From an uncultured Collinsella sp. (GTDB lineage: Bacteria > Actinomycetota > Coriobacteriia > Coriobacteriales > Coriobacteriaceae), in NCBI GenBank assembly GCA_902479075.1, contig CABSNK010000008.1:1-64000 (forward strand): DNA of 64,000 nt. Reading direction: 5' to 3'. Positions 57,522 through 64,000 of this stretch are shown in pieces (within the stretch, counting starts at the first letter, position 1; every line of letters starts with the position of its first letter). The position numbers were made by a program, and so were the translations under genes. The notes under the pieces were generated by a model. That model made no database searches and was not told the DNA's origin. It worked only from the letters and a program-made list of their open reading frames with translations.

Positions 57522-58191
57522 GATGTATCTCGAGGATGCCATGAGAACGCTGGGCGAGGCGGTCGATTTTGCTCTCTGTGACCAAGGGTTGAATCCAGCC
57601 GAGTTGACGGCGATCCTGTCGAACGCTTTTGAGATGAAACAGTTTGAGCACGGTATACCTCGCGTCGTCTGCGGCATGTCGGGCGACGAGCTCGCGCGCG
57701 AAATTATCGCTCATTCGGGACTAAGCCCCGTCGCATGCAGGGAGACCTATCCGTTCGGCCGTTCGCCTCAGTATTGGGCGGGCTGGGTTTTGGCCTATGC
57801 GCAATGGATGTGCAGCTTGTGTTTTAGCGACCTTCTTGAAGTCGCCCCGCTCGATTGGATCATCGGCTCGTACCATCCGCTTCACGAGGCCTCCGAGGAC
57901 AAATTCGCCCAGATTGTCATCGAAAAATGGAACAACGCCCAGGCAGACAAAAAGGGCCTCAAAGCGGTACGAAAGGCGGCCGGCCTAACGCAAAAACAGC
58001 TCGCCGCCCAATCGGGGGTTAAACTTCGCGCCATACAACTCTACGAGCAGAACCAGCTCGACCTACGCCGCGCCTCGGTCTCCTCGGCATTGGCGCTCGC
58101 AAACACCCTCAGCTGCGCCATCGAAGACCTCGTCTGGCAGCCGGTTGCCCTGGAGTACGACTCGCGGGCTATTCCGTCCGTAAAGCTATAG
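57502..58191 (+). CDS. HTH-domain antitoxin/repressor paired with the DUF3990 gene
   Basis: A 229-residue two-part protein. The N-terminal 150 residues form a helical domain without a recognised motif, perhaps the toxin-binding part (starts MTHAYSEMYLEDAMRTLGEA). Residues about 152-215 form an XRE-type helix-turn-helix with GLTQKQLAAQSGVKLRAIQL. ATG 57502 lies 10 bases after GAGAGGGG. Autoregulation through the twin operator at 56792 is likely. The stop is 11 bases before a third gene with its own GGAGG site. Confidence 0.8.
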   Translation: MTHAYSEMYLEDAMRTLGEAVDFALCDQGLNPAELTAILSNAFEMKQFEHGIPRVVCGMSGDELAREIIAHSGLSPVACRETYPFGRSPQYWAGWVLAYAQWMCSLCFSDLLEVAPLDWIIGSYHPLHEASEDKFAQIVIEKWNNAQADKKGLKAVRKAAGLTQKQLAAQSGVKLRAIQLYEQNQLDLRRASVSSALALANTLSCAIEDLVWQPVALEYDSRAIPSVKL

Positions 58192-58202
58192 AGGAGGTAG
58201 AC

Positions 58203-58388
58203 ATGCTTTGGAGCTATGTTCAGCTAGATGACGGCGCTGGTCGCACTGTTCAAGAAGATCATTCAATAACGCACGAGGCAATTTCAACATCACCGATTTT
58301 GCTCAACGGCGTCACGTCGATCGATGAAGCCATTCGACTGACCATTGAGGGCATGCCCAACGCGCTCAGGCTCTTGGAGAACTCATGA
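58203..58388 (+). CDS. Small protein preceding a Fic gene, probable antitoxin
   Basis: A 61-residue acidic protein starting MLWSYVQLDDGAGRTVQEDH behind the strong site GGAGG. Its stop overlaps the Fic gene by 4 bases (ATGA). Small proteins coupled like this to Doc/Fic genes are usually antitoxins, but the Phd fold or the Fic inhibitory helix motif is not evident in it, so the role is inferred from position only. Confidence 0.65.
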   Translation: MLWSYVQLDDGAGRTVQEDHSITHEAISTSPILLNGVTSIDEAIRLTIEGMPNALRLLENS

Positions 58389-58900
58389 TGGCGGCTATGC
58401 AGCGGAGCGCTCATCCGTTCGCGCCGCTCGTGCTCGATGATGCTGGTTCGCTCGAAGCTATGGCCGCGGCCGTGATGCGCTTACACAGCACGCTGCTGAC
58501 GGTCGGGCGCTGCTATACGACTGACGCCACGGGAAACCGGGCAGCGCTTGAGCTTGGACGTGTCGAGTCCGTGCTTGCGGGTGCATTCTGTACAATATTC
58601 GGTCAATCGCCGGCAGATCGCTTCGCAGACATCTTTGACCAGGTCACCTACGAGGCCGAGCACTTGGTCAAGGACCACATCTTTGAGGACGGTAACAAGC
58701 GCACCAGCCTTGTCTTTGCGTTGTCCGTCCTAAGGTTCGCCGGCACTCCGGTCGTGCTATCCGACAGCCCCGACCCCAAAGACAACCAGTACTACGCCTG
58801 GATCCAGGACCTCGTATCCGGAAACCGTACGACCAGTGGGCTCGCCGAAGAGCTGCGCCGCGGTTGCATTGCGGGCATGGGCGACCCGTCGCGCGTATAG
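58385..58900 (+). CDS. Fic/Doc-family protein
   Basis: A 171-residue Fic-fold protein. The active-site loop reads HIFEDGNKRTSL, the Doc-like form (HxFxDGNKR) in which the canonical second Arg of AMPylating Fic enzymes is replaced, pointing to a kinase-type Doc or altered chemistry. The preceding helix segment QVTYEAEHLVKD is also typical. ATG 58385 overlaps the small upstream gene. It ends the four-gene operon that starts at 56853. Confidence 0.88.
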   Translation: MMAAMQRSAHPFAPLVLDDAGSLEAMAAAVMRLHSTLLTVGRCYTTDATGNRAALELGRVESVLAGAFCTIFGQSPADRFADIFDQVTYEAEHLVKDHIFEDGNKRTSLVFALSVLRFAGTPVVLSDSPDPKDNQYYAWIQDLVSGNRTTSGLAEELRRGCIAGMGDPSRV

Positions 58901-58945
58901 AATCAAAGCATCCGCACGCCTGGCATTATCTTGATTGGAAGCCAT

Positions 58946-59734
58946 ATGGAAATCCCTGGTACCTTGTGCATCAATGTTTACGACTTCGCGTTTTGCCCCG
59001 AGCCCTGCTACGACCGCCTGGTCGACCTCGCCGACCCCGAGGACTGGGGCCCCAGCAACCGCATCCTCAAAAACTACCTGTCGTTTTCGTTTAGCCGCGC
59101 GGTGTTCCTGACCGAGCGCGACGCGGACCAGACCGCGCCGTCCAACCTGCCGTTGGTGTTTGACGACGACCGCTGCCTATTCAACACCGGCCTGTACACG
59201 CGCCGTTACGAGACCATCTACGGCCTGTTTGAGCCCAACACCAAACCCGACGCGCGCCAGCGCTGGTTTTTGAAGGGTTTCTTTAAGGAAAGCGACCCCA
59301 TGCTGGTCTCGTTTGAGTACCTGCCGTGCCGCGTGCGCTTTGCCGAGGACCCCTCCGAGCTAGTCTTTGATTACCGCCTGCCCATCCGTTCCAACATCGA
59401 CCACATTCTGGGCGACGAGGAGAACCTGATGCGCATTCCTGTCAGCCTGATGGGGGAGGGCAACTCGCTGCTGCTGCGCCGCGCCTTTGAGGGCGCCGTC
59501 GTCGAGGCCGCCCGTCGCGCAGCAGCCAACTACACGCTCGCGGTACCGCAGTTCTATGGCGGCCGGATCCAGCTGCTCTTGCCGCTGTGCCTGACCGGCG
59601 ACAAGCCCGAGCTGGCGCTGACCATCCAGCGCGAGGACGGCTTTTACGCCGCGCGCACCTGCCTCACGCTCGATATGGCCTACAACAACGCGCGACTCAT
59701 TTGCCGTCCCGAAACTTCGTGGATTAAGCGATAA
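58946..59734 (+). CDS. DUF3825-family protein
   Basis: A 262-residue soluble protein. The block LVFDDDRCLFNTGLYTRRYE and the following YGLFEPN match the DUF3825 pattern; this family is uncharacterised and occurs in defence-type neighbourhoods and in some RNA-associated modules. ATG 58946 is weakly supported by GGAA; a TTG at 58931 is possible. GC-rich codon use like the core genome, unlike the toxin genes before it. No partner is evident: the next feature is tRNA-Val. Confidence 0.7.
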   Translation: MEIPGTLCINVYDFAFCPEPCYDRLVDLADPEDWGPSNRILKNYLSFSFSRAVFLTERDADQTAPSNLPLVFDDDRCLFNTGLYTRRYETIYGLFEPNTKPDARQRWFLKGFFKESDPMLVSFEYLPCRVRFAEDPSELVFDYRLPIRSNIDHILGDEENLMRIPVSLMGEGNSLLLRRAFEGAVVEAARRAAANYTLAVPQFYGGRIQLLLPLCLTGDKPELALTIQREDGFYAARTCLTLDMAYNNARLICRPETSWIKR

Positions 59735-59872
59735 ATGGCTGTTTAGCTGCGGGTTTGTCGTGTGCCCTGATTGCGGTGGCGCGGTTTGCTCCCACGAATT
59801 TAAAATCGGGGGCAAAAAGTTCTTGGTAAACCACGCGCGGCTATGTTAGTATCTTTTTTGCCGAAAGGCAAC

Positions 59873-59947
59873 GGGCGATTGGCTCAGGGGTAGAGCATAT
59901 CCTTCACACGGATGGGGTCACAAGTTCGAATCTTGTATCGCCCACCA
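59873..59947 (+). tRNA. tRNA-Val (CAC)
   Basis: Acceptor GGGCGAT/ATCGCCC, anticodon stem TATCC/GGATG with loop TTCACAC (anticodon CAC, reads GTG), T arm AAGTTCGAATCTT and encoded CCA. A -10-like TAGTAT and TTGGTA lie upstream within 55 bases. Confidence 0.93.
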
Positions 59948-59958
59948 TCAAAAGCGCA

Positions 59959-59992
59959 GGTCAGAGATGTTAAATCTCTGACCTTTTTCTTT
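59959..59992 (+). terminator. Terminator of tRNA-Val
   Basis: GGTCAGAGAT/ATCTCTGACC stem with a GTTAA loop followed by TTTTTCTTTTTT. Confidence 0.88.
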
Positions 59993-60338
59993 TTTACACC
60001 AAGGGTGACACCAAAAGTGACACCAAAATCGAATCGCAGTCGTCCTAGGCGTCTTTTTATCGCGCCCTTTTTGCTGACGCCATTGCATATTTTGTATAAA
60101 ACGCATGCGTATTTTCATTGAATTCTCCATGTGATTCGAGCGCAAATGTGGAGACGGGGACCACTGCCCCAGAACGCCTACCAGCGGATTTCTATAACAC
60201 GACGGTTTTTCGGCGGAACTCGTCAAGCTTTTGGTCAGCATTTGGTTTGCTTCCGGTACTTACCCGCATGATGCCCCAGTAGATAATCGGCCATGCCCGC
60301 AATCCGCACGGCCTACGGCCGAAACCAGGGGAGAACAA
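59993..60338. other. Gene-free stretch after tRNA-Val
   Basis: Holds two copies of GTGACACCAAAA close to the tRNA terminator (60005-60028), then AT-rich sequence and a likely leader for the next gene. On the minus strand the repeats read FGVTFGVTLGV, like the ends of some phage integrases, but there is no integrase frame. An abandoned attachment region is possible. Confidence 0.35.
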
Positions 60339-61493
60339 ATGGACGAAATCGTCTGTGCAAACACCGCATTCCGCTACTGGCGCTGCCCACCGCAGGTGCG
60401 CAACCTCTACCCGCACCTACCCAACTCCGAAGACGGCTGGCGAGCTCTATCCCAATCGCCCTTTGTAGTCGACGTCCTCAAGACGCCAATCATCACAGCA
60501 GCATCAACACGAAGCAACCTGCATTCTGAGACAAGACGGACCATCCGATGGAACAGCGCCTATACAGAGAAGGTTTCCATCGACACGGGTATGGGCTTTA
60601 GCGTCACTGACCCTCTTAATACGCTATTCACCATGACTCGAAGCGTGTCTTCATGCGACCTGGTTCTGGCTATGTACGAGTTCTGCGGATGGTTCTCGGT
60701 TTTTAAACCATCGCCCGCGGTCGACATAGCACTTGAGCAGACAAAATCAGAAGAAGAGCAGTACACCACAGAAAGTTTGTTTGAACTAGACGAAACTCAA
60801 GATGAGATCCCATGGAAGCGAGTCCATGCTCGGGCGCACCAGAAGGACAGCAAGAATGATCAAAGTGAGCAGCAGGATAACGGATCCGGAAATACAGCTA
60901 GCGGAAAGGGCACATCGCTCTGGATGAGAAAGCCTCTTATTGAAATAGAAGAACTGCATAGATTTGCAGCGAAGGTTAAAGGCGAGATGTGGGGAAAGCA
61001 ATTCTACGAAGCCGCACGGCAGGTAATGGGTATCGCTGCATCCCCGCTAGAAGTTGCTGGAATCATGTTACTGAGTCATCCGAGGCGTGCCGGCGGAGCG
61101 GAGTTTAAAAACATATTCGTCAACGACTTAACACCGCTGTCGAATTCAGCTCGGAAAATCGCAGGTCAGAAAATCTGTTACGGCGATATCGTCATCGTAA
61201 ATCCAATAACAATGAAGGCTGTGATTATCGAACTTCAAGGAGAGGTTATCCATGGATCGGGCGCCGTGCTTGACCACGATGCCACCCGAATGACAGCATT
61301 GCAAAGCATGGGATACGACGTATTTCTTGTAACCCATGACATGCTCAATGATCACGATCAGCTTGATGCCATCATTCACAGTGTGTGTGAGCGATTAGAG
61401 TTGCGCTACAAGCCAAAAACCGAGGCGATGAGATGCGCTGAGACCAGATTGCGGGCCAACGTTCTGTGCAATTGGCTCGGTATTGGTAAGTAA
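60339..61493 (+). CDS. Hypothetical protein with a possible PD-(D/E)XK nuclease-like C-terminus
   Basis: A 384-residue protein starting MDEIVCANTAFRYWRCPPQV behind AGGGGAG. The middle (about 160-205) is a Gln/Ser/Asn-rich acidic linker. The C-terminal part contains DIVIVNPITMKAVIIELQG, then HDATRMTALQSMGYDVFLV, in the order and spacing of VSR/DUF559-like endonucleases (beta-strand acid, E-x-Q/K, then a helix and a G-hydrophobic strand). Whether the acids are catalytic cannot be told by eye. It stands alone beside tRNA-Val at the end of the defence island. Confidence 0.65.
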   Translation: MDEIVCANTAFRYWRCPPQVRNLYPHLPNSEDGWRALSQSPFVVDVLKTPIITAASTRSNLHSETRRTIRWNSAYTEKVSIDTGMGFSVTDPLNTLFTMTRSVSSCDLVLAMYEFCGWFSVFKPSPAVDIALEQTKSEEEQYTTESLFELDETQDEIPWKRVHARAHQKDSKNDQSEQQDNGSGNTASGKGTSLWMRKPLIEIEELHRFAAKVKGEMWGKQFYEAARQVMGIAASPLEVAGIMLLSHPRRAGGAEFKNIFVNDLTPLSNSARKIAGQKICYGDIVIVNPITMKAVIIELQGEVIHGSGAVLDHDATRMTALQSMGYDVFLVTHDMLNDHDQLDAIIHSVCERLELRYKPKTEAMRCAETRLRANVLCNWLGIGK

Positions 61494-61561
61494 TAATGGC
61501 CAAGTGGGCATTTTTAATACTTTATATGCTGTCAGTAATTAAGTGCCATTTTAAAACCATG

Positions 61562-61695
61562 CCGGTTTACTACGTTGGATTGAGGGTGACTGAACACACT
61601 GATTTCGCCGCTCGTAAAACCGCAGGTAGATTGCCTGCCCGTTTTGCGAAAGTAGGCGTGAGGTCGGAAATCCGGGAATCGGCGTAGTAAACCGG
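61562..61695 (+). repeat. Palindromic element family E, copy 4
   Basis: Perfect arms CCGGTTTACTACG (61562-61574) and complement (61683-61695), core AAAACCGCAGGTAGA at 61616-61630, 54 bases from the left end. Same arm type and spacing as copy 1 at 23623. It starts about 70 bases after the preceding gene. Confidence 0.88.
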
Positions 61696-61963
61696 TCTGT
61701 TTATGAAGCGACCAGCTGGGGCGAGCTACGCACGGTTCCGTAAATTGGCCCGAAGGCGTGCGGAAGGGCTCATGCCCACGGATGCACCGCGGATCGCTTT
61801 GGTCTGGCCGGCGGCGTCTGGGGCGACATGCCGAGCCCTGCAAAGGAAGGCGGCGGGCTTGCCGCCGCCCACGGGGCTCGCCCCGCGGGCTATGTCGGGC
61901 ATCGTGTGTCTCTTTGGCCCCGCTCCCGTTCAACGCGCCGCAAAATATTTTCCAAAATTGTCC

Positions 61964-61992
61964 TTGCATCGCCGTCCGAGTTCCCGTATAGT
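61964..61992 (+). promoter_or_regulatory. Promoter of tRNA-Ala copy 2
   Basis: TTGCAT (61964-61969) and TATAGT (61987-61992) with a 17-base spacer. Between copy 4 of family E and this promoter (61696-61963) the sequence is GC-rich and no gene is seen. Confidence 0.82.
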
Positions 61993-62004
61993 ACTTATTC
62001 GCAC

Positions 62005-62077
62005 GGGGGCGTAGCTCAGCTGGGAGAGCGCTTGACTGGCAGTCAAGAGGTCAGGGGTTCGATCCCCCTCGTCTCCA
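62005..62077 (+). tRNA. tRNA-Ala (GGC), copy 2, CCA not encoded
   Basis: Identical in its 73-base body to copy 1 (35124) but followed by CCC, so the CCA end must be added by the tRNA nucleotidyltransferase. Confidence 0.94.
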
Positions 62078-62092
62078 CCCGAGCATTGAATG

Positions 62093-62121
62093 AGGCTCCA
62101 ACGCAAGTTGGGGCCTTTTTT
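62093..62121 (+). terminator. Terminator of tRNA-Ala copy 2
   Basis: AGGCTCCAAC/GTTGGGGCCT stem with GCAA loop followed by TTTTTA. Confidence 0.85.
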
Positions 62122-62266
62122 ATTAACATGGATGACACCGACTCACTTGCTACTCGAGATCAGATCGTACGTTGAACGTACTTTCCGTGCATGGTACTAT
62201 TCAACGACGTGAAGCGAAACAATTGGAACCTAACTACTGCATTCCAATCATGCTTATCACAAACAA

Positions 62267-62342
62267 GGGCTCTTGGCGCAACGGTTAGCGCAGGGGACTC
62301 ATAATCCCTGGGTTCTGGGTTCGAATCCCGGAGGGCCCACCA
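62267..62342 (+). tRNA. tRNA with CAT anticodon (Met elongator or Ile2)
   Basis: Acceptor GGGCTCT/AGGGCCC, anticodon stem GGGGA/TCCCT, loop CTCATAA (anticodon CAT), T arm GGGTTCGAATCCC, CCA encoded. Whether this is elongator tRNA-Met or tRNA-Ile2 (lysidine-modified) cannot be decided from the anticodon alone. Confidence 0.85.
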
Positions 62343-62350
62343 GAGAGTCA

Positions 62351-62381
62351 AGAGGCCGGGCAAATAGCCCGGCCTCTTTTT
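62351..62381 (+). terminator. Terminator of the CAT tRNA
   Basis: AGAGGCCGGGC/GCCCGGCCTCT stem with an AAATA loop, followed by TTTTTG. Confidence 0.88.
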
Positions 62382-62474
62382 GTCAAAGTTCCCACTCCAC
62401 ATGCCTGCCAAATTGCCTTAATAAGCACTTGCGGTTCAAATCCACGTAGTAGTTAATGCTGGTTGACAAGAACA

Positions 62475-62636
62475 ATTTCAAAACTATGCCGGATTACGGG
62501 GCTGGACCCGGACCGGCCGTCCATACCCTGAATTTCACGGAATGTGCAAGTCGTCTACCTGCGGTTTTGATTTTAACAATTACGGCTTGCTCGGGAGTTC
62601 CCGGACTAGCCCCGTAATCCGGCATAGTTTTGAAAT
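62475..62636 (-). repeat. Palindromic element family E, copy 5, core inverted
   Basis: Perfect 29-base arms (62475-62503 and 62608-62636) with a sequence unlike the other copies (GCCGGATTACGGGGCT). The core appears as its complement TCTACCTGCGGTTTT at 62554-62568, about 55 bases from the right end. The block GCTCGGGAGTTCCCGGA near the right arm resembles the block in copies 2 and 3. Confidence 0.85.
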
Positions 62637-62897
62637 CGCCGAGCGGGCGGGAGCGCGGTTGGCCCCGATAATGTGCCCGGCGCCGGCGGGATAGCCGTTG
62701 AGCGAATGGCGGCCCGCGCCGCGAAAGCGAAAAACGGCGGGCGGCTGGATTCGAGATGTCCCGAGGGCGCCGGAGGGGAGGGCGGCGCCGTTGCCCCCGC
62801 GGGCGGAAAGGGGCATCGCGGGCCCGCTTGGGGCCGAGGGGCCCGCGATGCCCGCGCCCCCGCGCCGACGCCCGTGAAATTTTTTCCGAAATTGTCC

Positions 62898-62926
62898 TTG
62901 CATCGGCGGGGGAGTTCCCGTATTGT
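62898..62926 (+). promoter_or_regulatory. Promoter of tRNA-Ala copy 3
   Basis: TTGCAT (62898-62903) and TATTGT (62921-62926) with a 17-base spacer, in a sequence context duplicated from copy 2. The preceding 62640-62880 is very GC-rich and carries no gene. Confidence 0.8.
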
Positions 62927-62938
62927 ACTTTTTTGCAC

Positions 62939-63011
62939 GGGGGCGTAGCTCAGCTGGGAGAGCGCTTGACTGGCAGTCAAGAGGTCAGGGGTTCGATCCC
63001 CCTCGTCTCCA
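62939..63011 (+). tRNA. tRNA-Ala (GGC), copy 3, CCA not encoded
   Basis: Same 73-base body as copies 1 and 2 and, like copy 2, followed by CCC and by the same sequence GAGCATTGAATGAGGCTCCA. Promoter, tRNA and terminator have been duplicated as one cassette. Confidence 0.94.
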
Positions 63012-63026
63012 CCCGAGCATTGAATG

Positions 63027-63055
63027 AGGCTCCAACGCAAGTTGGGGCTTTTTTT
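63027..63055 (+). terminator. Terminator of tRNA-Ala copy 3
   Basis: AGGCTCCAAC/GTTGGGGCTT stem with GCAA loop followed by TTTTT; same as that of copy 2 with one base change. Confidence 0.85.
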
Positions 63056-63086
63056 CATATAGGCACACAAGGTCAAAGGCGGCACC

Positions 63087-64000
63087 ATGATCCTTCTGGT
63101 CGACAAGATCGAAAAAAGCTTCGGCGCGCGCGTCCTCTTTAGCGGCGCGTCCTTCCAGATCAACCCCGGCGAGCGCTTTGCGCTCGTGGGACCCAACGGC
63201 GCCGGCAAAACCACCATGCTCAAGATCATCATGGGCATCGACAGCCCCGACGCCGGCCAGGTCCAGTACGCCAAGGACTGCCAGGTGGGCTACCTAGAGC
63301 AGGAAACCAACCTGGAGCAAAAGGACACCACCATTCTTGCCGAGGTCATGGCCGCCGCCAAGGAAATCCGCCGCATGGGCGAGCGCGCCAACGAGCTGCA
63401 GGCCCAGATCACCGAGCTCTCCGAGCAGGGCAAGGACGTCGATGCACTCCTTAACGAATACGGCCAGGTCCAGGATCGCTTTGAACATCTGGGCGGCTAC
63501 GAGCTCGAGAGCAACGCCCGCAAGATCCTGTCCGGCCTCGGCTTTAAGGTCACCGACTTTGAGCGCCCGTGCTCCGAGTTCTCGGGCGGCTGGCAGATGC
63601 GCATCGCGCTGGCAAAGCTCTTCCTGCGCCATCCCGACCTGCTGCTGCTCGACGAGCCCACCAACCACTTGGACCTCGAAAGCGTCCAGTGGCTGCGCGG
63701 CTTTATCGCTAACTACGACGGCGCCGTACTCATCGTCAGTCACGACCGCGCCTTCATGGACGCCTGCGTCGACCACGTCGCCGCGCTCGAGAACCGCCGC
63801 GTGACCACCTACACCGGCAACTACAGCAGCTACCTCAAGCAGCGCGAGGATAATCTGGAGCAGATGCGCGCCAAGCGTGCCGCGCAGGAGCGCGACATCG
63901 CCCACATGCAGGTCTTCGTCGACAAGTTCCGCTACAAGCCCACCAAGGCCGCCCAGGCGCAGGAGCGCATCCACAAGATCGAGCAGATCAAAAAGGAGCT
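63087..64000 (+). CDS. ABC-F family ATPase, 3' end outside the window
   Basis: The first 304 residues of an ABC-F protein, soluble and with two ABC domains expected. The first domain is complete: Walker A VGPNGAGKTT at about 35-44, signature FSGGWQMRIALAKL, Walker B LLLLDEPTNHLD and the H loop VSHDR. The linker with Arg/Lys/Gln-rich helices, starting near residue 255, is reached before the window ends. ABC-F proteins act on the ribosome (translation or antibiotic protection); which subgroup this is depends on the missing half. ATG 63087 follows AAAGGCGG. Confidence 0.92.
   Translation, partial: MILLVDKIEKSFGARVLFSGASFQINPGERFALVGPNGAGKTTMLKIIMGIDSPDAGQVQYAKDCQVGYLEQETNLEQKDTTILAEVMAAAKEIRRMGERANELQAQITELSEQGKDVDALLNEYGQVQDRFEHLGGYELESNARKILSGLGFKVTDFERPCSEFSGGWQMRIALAKLFLRHPDLLLLDEPTNHLDLESVQWLRGFIANYDGAVLIVSHDRAFMDACVDHVAALENRRVTTYTGNYSSYLKQREDNLEQMRAKRAAQERDIAHMQVFVDKFRYKPTKAAQAQERIHKIEQIKKE

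Overview
The window looks like chromosome of a high-GC Coriobacteriia, most probably Collinsella. This is inferred from the GC-rich codon use, the glycogen gene set, the loaP-type exopolysaccharide locus and the gene style; there is no 16S rRNA here to prove it.

Layout. (1) 1-20,000, housekeeping: the end of a tRNA-Glu, a YbhN-like membrane protein, a TetR regulator, a MacAB-like ABC efflux operon, an L,D-transpeptidase, a fused L-serine dehydratase, metK, gltX, priA-def, fmt-rsmB, an AT-rich membrane-anchored protein of unknown function and an FmdB zinc ribbon. Almost every intergenic gap here carries a long palindrome. (2) 20,119-33,400, all on the minus strand: a GH13-GH77 fusion enzyme and a glgB-glgP-glgC-glgD-glgA glycogen operon. 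GlgA and GlgB carry histone-H1-like Lys/Ala/Thr-rich tails. The TTTACCA/TGGTAAA motif recurs upstream of both transcription units. (3) 33,714-35,240: a HAD phosphatase, thiamine pyrophosphokinase and tRNA-Ala. (4) 35,241-47,150, exopolysaccharide locus: a structured leader, a frameshifted NusG/LoaP-type antiterminator, a priming sugar transferase, Alg14/Alg13-like pair, three glycosyltransferases, a Wzy-like polymerase, a pyruvyltransferase fused to a MurB-like reductase, a Wzx flippase and UDP-glucose dehydrogenase. The middle is clearly lower in GC than both ends. (5) 47,335-61,500, defence and toxin-antitoxin island: a Gabija-like pair (OLD nuclease frameshifted, UvrD-like helicase intact), an MNT-HEPN pair, a frameshifted LPXTG surface protein, RloA-RloB (AbiL-like), two further degraded MNT copies, a DUF3990/HTH/small protein/Fic operon under a twin-palindrome operator, a DUF3825 protein, tRNA-Val and a possible nuclease-like protein. 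(6) 61,560-64,000: duplicated tRNA-Ala cassettes, a tRNA with CAT anticodon, and the start of an ABC-F ATPase.

How it fits together. GlgC/GlgD make ADP-glucose, GlgA and GlgB build glycogen, and GlgP and the GH13-GH77 enzyme degrade and remodel it. The polysaccharide locus is a complete Wzx/Wzy-type pathway, lacking only visible chain-length and export genes, with LoaP expected to keep polymerase running through it. The island has grown by repeated duplication and insertion around an MNT module.

The strongest candidates for something undescribed are: the pyruvyltransferase-MurB fusion; a dispersed family of about 130-bp palindromic elements whose arms vary but stay self-complementary around a fixed core; the nested palindromes between housekeeping genes; the H1-like tails on glycogen enzymes; and the structured RNA leader of loaP. 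Three separate genes (loaP, gajA, the LPXTG gene) show single-base frameshifts within 17 kb, so either assembly error or real inactivation must be settled first.
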